Source: a virus
Virus record (IMG/VR): IMGVR_UViG_3300009149_000197
Span: 1 to 28,964 of that record
Length of the DNA stretch: 28,964 bases
Reading direction: 5' to 3' (one strand)
Positions 16,525-22,406 of the stretch are shown here, in pieces. The stretch's first letter is position 1, and every line of letters begins with the position of its first letter. A program made the translations under genes and the position numbers. A model generated the notes under the pieces. That model had not been told where the DNA came from. It was given only the letters and a program-made list of their open reading frames with translations, and ran no database searches.

Positions 16525-17097
16525 TCACTCCTTCATGTATCCGTATCTATCTGCCATATCAACGATTCGTGGAAACATCTCGGGAGCGGCTCTACTTAGG
16601 TCATCCCAAGAAATGTCATTGTGCTCTCTGTGATTTGTATCTTTCGGGATACTGGTTGTCGCTACATCATACCTGATTTCGTAACCGAGTATAGCCATGA
16701 TATACGTCCACTCATCTTCAAGATTCTCAATTCGATAGGTCATACACGCTTGATCTTCGGCTAACCGATTCCACCAATACCAATAGTGGGCACTGCGTTT
16801 TAGTACCAGCCAATCAAGATTAATCGGAATCCATCGAGCAACAAAATCCCAGCTACTACTTGTCATCACGCTGGCAATGTTATTCAACGGATGACGCACC
16901 TGGTGGAAAATCCAATCAAACTGCGGTCTTGGCCCTTGCTGGTGAAACTTGGGATACGGCGGACTGGGTGCAGTCCAGACACTGCTAACTGCCCCGTCGG
17001 TTCCCAGATACTCGTGGCCAACATCTATGCCAGCCTGCTGCAAACTTCTCGCTATGTATAGCGTACCACTTCGCCCGCACCCCGTTATTAAGAACAT
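16525..17097 (-). CDS. Sulfotransferase (PAPS-dependent, P-loop)
   Basis: The 190-aa product starts with FLITGCGRSGTLYIARSLQ, the 5'-phosphosulfate-binding P-loop of sulfotransferases (GxGRSGT), and has HQVRHPLNNIASV at about 65-77, fitting the 3'-phosphate-binding block (R-x-P-x-x-x-x-x-S). It is a little shorter than typical family members. These enzymes move sulfate from PAPS to hydroxyl or amine groups on glycans, lipids or proteins. It lies between a methyltransferase (10-nt overlap) and a zinc ribbon, with glycosyltransferases on both sides, which suggests sulfation of a phage-built glycan. Host PAPS would be needed. Confidence 0.8.
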   Translation of the reverse strand: MFLITGCGRSGTLYIARSLQQAGIDVGHEYLGTDGAVSSVWTAPSPPYPKFHQQGPRPQFDWIFHQVRHPLNNIASVMTSSSWDFVARWIPINLDWLVLKRSAHYWYWWNRLAEDQACMTYRIENLEDEWTYIMAILGYEIRYDVATTSIPKDTNHREHNDISWDDLSRAAPEMFPRIVDMADRYGYMKE

Positions 17098-17648
17098 TTT
17101 GCCACCCGCCTGTAGAAACTTGTCTGCGTGGGGCTGAGTTGACTGGCGCTGTTGATCTTCGTCCCTGCAAAAACGTGCCCTTCCCAGCGAAGATCTTCGT
17201 CAAGAGATTTGCTAATCGCTCTTAGCAATCGCCAGTTAGAGTCGTCAATGACTAGATGACCGCCCACCTTGACCTTGCCCATTGCGGTTCCTATACACGC
17301 AATCCGTGTGCTACTATCGCCGTCGACAGAGACGAAGTCGAAATACTCTGACGGGAATCGTCCGATTGCAGCAGTATATTCTGCGAGACTTGTTAGAATC
17401 ACTTGCGGCGATACTCCATGCATCTCGGCTGCTTTCATCACTTCAGCATACCAACTCTGCCTGTGCTCTACTGAAACTACCATCTCTGCACGTTTCGCTA
17501 ACCAGATAGTAGAATGCCCACTGCCATACTCAAAGACTCGACACATGCCCTCATATGGTTGCAAGAGAACATCCCAATAAGCGATGGCCTCAGGAATGAG
17601 CGACGGTGTGGGATCACTTCCTATGGGTCTCACTCTATGATTATCCAT
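17088..17648 (-). CDS. Class I SAM-dependent methyltransferase
   Basis: The frame extends to a TTG at 17696, but I prefer the ATG at 17646-17648: GAGG lies 5 nt upstream and it does not overlap the previous gene. The 186-aa product contains motif I as VFEYGSGHSTIWLAKRA (SAM-binding loop), a motif II acidic residue in VVSVEHRQSW, FDFVSVDGDSS in the motif IV region, and VKVGGHLVIDDS as the following strand. The fold is clear but the substrate class is not; O-methylation of sugars, as in many glycan clusters, fits its neighbours. It overlaps the sulfotransferase start by 10 nt. Confidence 0.8.
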   Translation of the reverse strand: MDNHRVRPIGSDPTPSLIPEAIAYWDVLLQPYEGMCRVFEYGSGHSTIWLAKRAEMVVSVEHRQSWYAEVMKAAEMHGVSPQVILTSLAEYTAAIGRFPSEYFDFVSVDGDSSTRIACIGTAMGKVKVGGHLVIDDSNWRLLRAISKSLDEDLRWEGHVFAGTKINSASQLSPTQTSFYRRVAKCS

Positions 17649-17670
17649 TGTCCCCTCATAATATGAAAGG

Positions 17671-18363
17671 TCATTCTTGCTCCCACCACCCCACAACGTC
17701 TAGCCCCTTGTCGTTTAAATATACGTTCTTTGACCATAATGAATCAATTGAGTCAATAGCCGTAATCGAACTGATCTTGCTTCGATGTGGAATAACTACG
17801 CGCTCAATTTCCCGCCGATGTAGGTGTGCGCTAATAACAATATCATCATTCATGGGCCATTGCTCCCACTCTTTAAGGAGGCTGATCCTGAGCAACCCCG
17901 GCCGATATAGTGCTCCCCAATTCCCCGATAGAATTGACACTGAGACAGCGGGCCCTTCCCTCACAGAAATTGTTGCCGCTGAATTGTAATTTCTATTATC
18001 CCCCCTAAATACCCGCCCACGATAGCACGGGACACAGCCCGAATGATGTTCGCTATAATCTATCAGGTCTTCCGCCCAATGCTCACCATAGAGCACGTCA
18101 TCATCGGCAGTAATGATCATTTCGGTCTCTATATTCAGTAATGCGGGCAATAGCTTCGTGATCGGGCCATAATCTGCCGTCACTTCAACACAACAATCAG
18201 CTAAAAAATCTGGCACTTGACCATCCCAAGTCACCCCTAATCGCGTGACTTCTTTCGGAATCCAGACATATACCGGTAATCCCTGTGCCAGCAATCCATT
18301 AATGCACGGCTCAATATACGGTAGGCGGCCCGGTATGGTTGTAAGAGAGATGATTGTCTTCAT
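17671..18363 (-). CDS. GT-A-type glycosyltransferase (230 aa)
   Basis: The product starts KTIISLTTIPGRLPYIEPCI, as in nucleotide-sugar transferases, then has a GPITKLLPALLN stretch and the metal-binding DxD-type motif in MIITADDDVLYG (about 83-94). The later NWGALYRPGLL and WPMNDDIVISAHLH segments resemble the acceptor side, with a second acidic cluster (NDD). It overlaps the preceding GT2 gene as ATGA. The sugar and acceptor are unknown. A role in glycosylating virion proteins or a host-surface glycan is inferred from the neighbouring transferases and from the late operon. Confidence 0.75.
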   Translation of the reverse strand: MKTIISLTTIPGRLPYIEPCINGLLAQGLPVYVWIPKEVTRLGVTWDGQVPDFLADCCVEVTADYGPITKLLPALLNIETEMIITADDDVLYGEHWAEDLIDYSEHHSGCVPCYRGRVFRGDNRNYNSAATISVREGPAVSVSILSGNWGALYRPGLLRISLLKEWEQWPMNDDIVISAHLHRREIERVVIPHRSKISSITAIDSIDSLWSKNVYLNDKGLDVVGWWEQE

Positions 18364-18872
18364 TGCATTTTGCTCATTGCTTTTTTAATCCACATGATCT
18401 TATCTGCTAGTTCATAACACCTGGTCAGAAATGGATAATCTCCTCCTCGTTTAGGCTCAAATGCTTCTATTGCCTGCATCCACACATCTCTTTGTACCAC
18501 CACTGCGCTAATGCCTATCTCCCCAAACCCCGGACACCTCATCCCCTGCTTTGGCAATATCCTGCCCTTATGATCCATTTGCATTACGATCAGATCTGGG
18601 TCATTTGCGATAACAATGTCTCGAATCTCTGCTACAAAGTTTTCGCTTATCAATTGGTCATCATCGTCTAGAATGAAAACGTAATCCCCATAGACCTTAT
18701 CCTTATGAACTATAAGCTGGCGATTGGCCCACTCAATCCCATGGCCCTTGCTATCTTCCAGAACCAGGTGCTGAAAATCCTGATCGGTCTGTACGCGTAA
18801 GCTGGCAGCGCAAACAGCGAATTGCTCTTCCCGACTCAACAAGTGCCGAGTTACTACCGTTAGCAAGGTCAT
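18360..18872 (-). CDS. GT2-like glycosyltransferase (170 aa)
   Basis: This short GT-A enzyme begins LLTVVTRHLLSREEQF and has the metal-binding aspartates in YVFILDDDDQLISENF (about 64-79), the hallmark of family 2 transferases. It lacks the longer C-terminal half of full GT2 proteins, as do several GT2-like proteins in phages. The start overlaps the tail terminator stop as ATGA and the end overlaps the next transferase as ATGA, so it is translated in the structural operon. Donor and acceptor are not predictable from sequence alone. Confidence 0.8.
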   Translation of the reverse strand: MTLLTVVTRHLLSREEQFAVCAASLRVQTDQDFQHLVLEDSKGHGIEWANRQLIVHKDKVYGDYVFILDDDDQLISENFVAEIRDIVIANDPDLIVMQMDHKGRILPKQGMRCPGFGEIGISAVVVQRDVWMQAIEAFEPKRGGDYPFLTRCYELADKIMWIKKAMSKMQ

Positions 18873-19387
18873 TCGGAATATGTCACCGTTTCGTTTTCAA
18901 ATACCTCAAAATTGATCTCAACATAATGACAGAGCGTGTCGCCAAAAAAGCGTGGCTCAAATACGTCTATGCTGGGCCAGCTCCCCCATGTACTCATGTC
19001 TGACTTGTCCACATAGCCTCCCCACGTCAGTACCCCGTTCAATGTGGGATATTGTCGCAGATAAACTATCATAGCCTCCGCTGCATTAAATGCCGTCTTC
19101 TCTGAGGCGTCACTATCATAGACCCCGAAATATCCCAGAACCTGCACTCCGTAAACATTCCTGAACCGCCGCCCGCCCAAGTCCATATCGTCCATCTTGG
19201 TGAACGTAACTTCCCAGCCTCGAATGACTTCACTGCCGCTAACTGTAACTTTGTACCTATTTAAAAACACGCCCCAGTCGGCGGCAAACCTACGGTAGTC
19301 ATGTACCACTGCATCAGGATCAGCAGCCGCTACTAATGCCGCAACCCCGGCTCGAATCTCGGTTGCACGCGCCCCCATCGCTGTCAT
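18869..19387 (-). CDS. Tail terminator/tail completion protein
   Basis: The ATG at 19385-19387 overlaps the connector stop as ATGA; the frame also opens at 19408 but with no clear ribosome site. The 172-aa product has an N-terminal helix (ATEIRAGVAALVAAADP), alternating strands, a helix (KTAFNAAEAMIVYLRQYPT) and a terminal strand (CHYVEINFEVFE), an arrangement like lambda gpU or SPP1 gp17 family tail terminators. These cap the tail tube and join it to the head. Position after the connector and before the tail tube (interrupted by six enzyme genes) supports the call. Confidence 0.75.
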   Translation of the reverse strand: MTAMGARATEIRAGVAALVAAADPDAVVHDYRRFAADWGVFLNRYKVTVSGSEVIRGWEVTFTKMDDMDLGGRRFRNVYGVQVLGYFGVYDSDASEKTAFNAAEAMIVYLRQYPTLNGVLTWGGYVDKSDMSTWGSWPSIDVFEPRFFGDTLCHYVEINFEVFENETVTYSE

Positions 19388-20259
19388 CTTGTGTATCCCC
19401 CATGCCACACCCAGTCTCTACCATATTCTGGTTGCGTGTCCCAGTCCACCCACGCACTCGCCGGGCGTTCGCCGCCCTTACCATCAAGTCCTATGTAGTC
19501 CATATACTGCTGCTCTAATTCGTCCGCACGGTGAGCATGTTCGCTTGCCTTGGTTCGGTGATGGCTGCTATCAATAGACAGAGTCGAGTCGCTTGCCTTG
19601 GAGAACTTAACGGCCATTGCCCGGCAGCAATAAGACGCCGCCAGGTTACACACAATGAAAAAGTCCTCAGTCGGTATAGAGCTTTGTAGCATCTTGACCG
19701 TATAGCTATCCTCGTCTGCCACTGCGCTTACCTGGTAAGTAGCAATCTGAATCGAGGTCGCTTCTTGCCAAACGCTATCGGAATCCTGGTATACGTAATC
19801 ATCTTTGGCAAACCCGTGCCCCGTCTGACTTACGGCAGTGGTAGTACTTGACGCGCCCCAAATCCATGGGGTGGTATAGCGTATTCGCATGGTTTCTGTG
19901 CTGGCCGGAGAATGATTCGGAAGATAGAGATATCGTGAGCCGCTGGCCCAATAGTCATCATCCCAGTTATCGGGGTCTAGGTACGCTGGTGCTTCGTCGC
20001 TCGCAACGGTTGGCGCAGGGTAGTCAATCGACAATACCCGCGAGAAGCCCTCGCGCCAGTTGGTCAACTCTGTGGATAGAACATAATACTGGCCGCCATC
20101 GCCAGTTACGTCATCTATATCCTCGTCAGGGTTGTCACGACTATACCGAGATACGGCCTGCTTGATCTGCCGGTATCGCTCCAACTCATCTAGGATATCG
20201 TTATCGGCGTCAATGATACCGTCTACTTGCGCCAGAAACACGCTGATCAAAATAGCCAT
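19384..20259 (-). CDS. Head-tail connector/adaptor protein
   Basis: The 291-aa product starts at an ATG with GGGGAGG about 4 nt upstream. The N-terminal helix (ILDELERYRQIKQAVSRYSR) and the C-terminal helical segment (CNLAASYCCRAMAVKFSKAS, then a His/Glu-rich helix ending LEQQYMDYIGL) resemble the helical adaptor proteins that bind beneath the portal. The middle third is beta-rich, probably an inserted domain, which makes it longer than the minimal gp6-type adaptor. It precedes the tail terminator with a 4-nt overlap. Confidence 0.6.
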   Translation of the reverse strand: MAILISVFLAQVDGIIDADNDILDELERYRQIKQAVSRYSRDNPDEDIDDVTGDGGQYYVLSTELTNWREGFSRVLSIDYPAPTVASDEAPAYLDPDNWDDDYWASGSRYLYLPNHSPASTETMRIRYTTPWIWGASSTTTAVSQTGHGFAKDDYVYQDSDSVWQEATSIQIATYQVSAVADEDSYTVKMLQSSIPTEDFFIVCNLAASYCCRAMAVKFSKASDSTLSIDSSHHRTKASEHAHRADELEQQYMDYIGLDGKGGERPASAWVDWDTQPEYGRDWVWHGGYTR

Positions 20260-20277
20260 CTATCCTCCCCATCGCTA

Positions 20278-20315
20278 GGGGCAGGCAAGGAAGGAGGAAG
20301 AACCTCGCCCGCCCC
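20278..20315 (-). other. GC-rich intergenic hairpin
   Basis: In the 63-nt gap between the 164-aa gene and the connector gene, GGGGCGGGC (20307-20315) can pair with GCCTGCCCC (20278-20286) with one G-U pair; an inner GAGG/CCTC pair may form inside. There is no T tract, so I do not call it a terminator. It could be an mRNA-processing, stability or translation-tuning element. Confidence 0.4.
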
Positions 20316-20322
20316 CCAGCGC

Positions 20323-20817
20323 CTAGCTATATCGCTCGTACCAAAGATTTAGCTTCAAAGTCTCTTCATCGCCAGCCGCGCTATTAATCGTTGTCGTGCC
20401 TTCATGGTAGTATACGGCATATAGGGTCTGAACCGCGTGAAACGGATATTCTGTCCCGACCTTATAAACCATTGATCCTGCCCCACTAGCATTTTCCTCT
20501 ATCCAGTCTGACGCGGCTATTGTAATTGTGGCCACAATGGTCGGCCATTCTCCAACCACAAGGTTCGCATCCCCGTTAGCAACTGCGGGATTAGCATCAA
20601 AAATAAAAAGCCTTCCGGCTTCTGTGATAATTGCCCCGCTGCCCGTTTCGCTTGCATATAAGGCTACTGCCAATATCTTGCCGCTGCTCGGCTGGACACC
20701 TTCCAGAGTAATGCTAACACTAGGGCCATAGTCATACTGAGCAACCGCGTTGTCTTTACTTATGAGAGTTTTTAATCCCGTTTCGCGTATCCCGTCCCAT
20801 GGCTTACTCAACGGCAT
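20323..20817 (-). CDS. Putative virion-associated beta protein (164 aa)
   Basis: The product overlaps the 94-aa gene by 14 nt. It is predicted beta-rich (GPSVSITLEGVQPSSGKILA, then AVQTLYAVYYHEGTTTINSA at about 128-147) with no membrane segment or signal. It lies in the head-to-neck part of the operon and resembles capsid decoration or neck proteins in composition, but no family is recognised. Confidence 0.6.
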   Translation of the reverse strand: MPLSKPWDGIRETGLKTLISKDNAVAQYDYGPSVSITLEGVQPSSGKILAVALYASETGSGAIITEAGRLFIFDANPAVANGDANLVVGEWPTIVATITIAASDWIEENASGAGSMVYKVGTEYPFHAVQTLYAVYYHEGTTTINSAAGDEETLKLNLWYERYS

Positions 20818-21088
20818 TGATGGCCTCCTTTACGTCCCACTGAGTAATCCGCCTGTCTATATGCAGATCCCCCAGATCAACGCCATGCTCTTCGGCCAAC
20901 ACGCGCGCCCCGTCAGTGGCATCTATTACTGGCTCGTCTATCACCGGCGCGTCTAGCAGCTCTGTCTGCGCAATCTTATCGTGAAACCGCTGTCCGGCCA
21001 GCTCATAGATAACCTCTATATGATCTGCACGCAATACGGTTTTCAACACTTGCTTTGGGGCAATTCCCAAATACTCCCAAATCTCCAT
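20804..21088 (-). CDS. Small protein with a peripheral-subunit-binding-like domain
   Basis: In the 94-aa product, residues 57-92 (DGARVLAEEHGVDLGDL, then RRITQWDVKEAI) closely follow the E3-binding/peripheral subunit-binding domain pattern of 2-oxo acid dehydrogenase E2 enzymes (ARxLAxExGVDLxxV, then GRIxxxDVxxAI), but lack the GTG loop residues between the two helices. The first 45 residues are beta-rich. In a virion operon the small helical domain more likely binds a structural partner than an E3 subunit. The gene follows the paralogous decoration-type genes. Confidence 0.65.
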   Translation of the reverse strand: MEIWEYLGIAPKQVLKTVLRADHIEVIYELAGQRFHDKIAQTELLDAPVIDEPVIDATDGARVLAEEHGVDLGDLHIDRRITQWDVKEAINAVE

Positions 21089-21097
21089 GAGACCCCC

Positions 21098-21466
21098 CTA
21101 GCTGTAAACGTCACTGGTTAGCACTAGCATATACCCGCCGATTGTGCTTGCATTAGCCGCAGCATTCGCATCGAAACTCAACTCACTACCCGCCTCTACA
21201 ACTACCGGAGTTTCGGCTCCACCAAAGTGTGTGGAAATCCACTCACCAGGATCTTCTTTGTCCGCGCAGTCAATCGCCGTGATAACTCCTGAAGCGTCGT
21301 CATTTATGTCAACCGTCAATCCCGAATCATCTGTATCAGATCCGAGAGAAACGTAGACAATCGTACAATCGAAGGGAACGTTGATATAATAGTCTAACGC
21401 CCCCAGCGCAGCGCCTTCTACAGGATTTACCATCTTAATCGGGATACTCAAAAGTCGCTCATTCAT
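21098..21466 (-). CDS. Putative decoration-type protein, paralog B (122 aa)
   Basis: This beta-rich protein is a tandem copy of the upstream gene: by hand count 96 of 122 residues are identical with no gaps, including the invariant block IDCADKEDPGEWISTHFGG. It starts at an ATG behind AAGGAGA, 17 nt after the end of paralog A. It lacks catalytic motifs and signal peptide. Its position after capsid, lipoprotein and protease genes suggests a capsid decoration or fibre-type protein. Differences are concentrated around residues 11-30, 40-51 and 106-120, as expected for exposed loops. Confidence 0.7.
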   Translation of the reverse strand: MNERLLSIPIKMVNPVEGAALGALDYYINVPFDCTIVYVSLGSDTDDSGLTVDINDDASGVITAIDCADKEDPGEWISTHFGGAETPVVVEAGSELSFDANAAANASTIGGYMLVLTSDVYS

Positions 21467-21483
21467 TTTCGTGTCTCCTTCTA

Positions 21484-21852
21484 CTAGCTGTAAACGCCAC
21501 TTGTTAGCACTAGCATGTAGCCATGAATAGTTGTTTCAGCCGCTGCGTCGTTCGCATCGAAACTCAACTCACTACCCGCGTCTACATGTACTGGAGTCTC
21601 AGCTCCGCCAAAGTGCGTACTAATCCACTCACCAGGATCTTCTTTGTCTGCGCAATCTATTCCCTCGATAACCCCTGTTGCATCATCGTTTATGTCCAGC
21701 GTCAAATCGGGATCATCTGTATCTGCTCCAGCGGAAACGTAAACGATCTCGCAGTCGAAAGGGATATTGATAAAATAGTCGTCGTCCCCCAGAGCCGACG
21801 CGTCGGCCGGATTCACCATGTCAATCGGAATGCTCAGAAGTCGCTCATTCAT
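21484..21852 (-). CDS. Putative decoration-type protein, paralog A (122 aa)
   Basis: Its ATG overlaps the stop of the CHAT-like gene as ATGA. It is beta-rich and acidic, with VSAGADTDDPDLTLDINDDA and a C-terminal AGSELSFDANDA strand region, and no signal peptide or membrane helix. The near-duplicate gene follows it. High copy is plausible for a decoration or fibre protein, but the sequence does not reveal copy number. No family is recognised. Confidence 0.7.
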   Translation of the reverse strand: MNERLLSIPIDMVNPADASALGDDDYFINIPFDCEIVYVSAGADTDDPDLTLDINDDATGVIEGIDCADKEDPGEWISTHFGGAETPVHVDAGSELSFDANDAAAETTIHGYMLVLTSGVYS

Positions 21853-22406
21853 ACCACACCTCCAGCTATAATCTCAAACGCCAGTGCATCTTTGCTAGGA
21901 CATATCTTCTGTCCTAGCGCTGTCTTGAACTGACGCCAATCTAATCTCAATCTCATCTTCGCCAGTCTCAAAGCCCATCGTACTGGCAACCCCAATCTCA
22001 ATCCTCGCCACACCCATCGGGCCAATAGGTCGGCCCCTACTACCCGTCGTGCCGCCCCATAGTTCGGGCCTGGCCCTGCTATCACAATTGCACCCGCACT
22101 AGTCAACGCGCTCACAAATATATCTTCTGTGCCATAGCAGTTCGCTATAAGAACAACGCAACCACTAAGACTTGCATGTGCTAAATTTCTAATCACAAGA
22201 GCCGTCGGCTTTGATCCGTCCTGCCCTTCTCCATACCATTGTCCCTGTGCAGTGCTGTGCAATCGGAAGTAAAGCATATCTAGATCACGCAATTTCCTAA
22301 CTGGAAACTGACTAGCTATGAGTGGCGGCGAGGTCAAAGGAGTTATCCCTAGCGCCTTCTGTACGGCCACCGCCGCCACCTCGGTACAATAAGCTACTAT
22401 TCTCAC
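21849..22406 (-). CDS. CHAT/caspase-fold-like cysteine protease candidate
   Basis: The 185-aa product has the pattern of a caspase-hemoglobinase fold, CHAT-type. The strand LDMLYFRLHS ends in a candidate catalytic His50. The strand CVVLIANCYGTED carries candidate Cys90 followed by Gly, as in the CHAT L-x-A/N-C-x-x-G block. AGAIVIAGPG follows as the next strand, and ARWVWRGLRLGLPVRWALRL matches the closing helix pattern of CHAT domains (G-x-x-V-x-x-A-L). It is a single domain with no signal peptide. Its start overlaps the lipoprotein stop and its end overlaps paralog A (ATGA both times), so all three are co-translated. Likely targets are neighbouring virion proteins, but cleavage is unproven and the protein could be inactive. 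Confidence 0.55.
   Translation of the reverse strand: MRIVAYCTEVAAVAVQKALGITPLTSPPLIASQFPVRKLRDLDMLYFRLHSTAQGQWYGEGQDGSKPTALVIRNLAHASLSGCVVLIANCYGTEDIFVSALTSAGAIVIAGPGPNYGAARRVVGADLLARWVWRGLRLGLPVRWALRLAKMRLRLDWRQFKTALGQKICPSKDALAFEIIAGGVV

Larger units (their letters stand above)
21098..21852 (-). repeat. Tandem gene duplication
   Basis: Two adjacent 122-codon genes (21098-21466 and 21484-21852) align without gaps at about 79% amino-acid identity. Long nucleotide matches occur in the conserved parts, for example the region encoding AGSELSFDAN. This indicates a recent duplication within the late operon. Confidence 0.9.

Noticed and set aside
17649-17696. TTG start for the methyltransferase
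   Set aside because: It would overlap the upstream gene by 26 nt; the ATG at 17648 has a spaced GAGG and the methyltransferase fold begins well after it.
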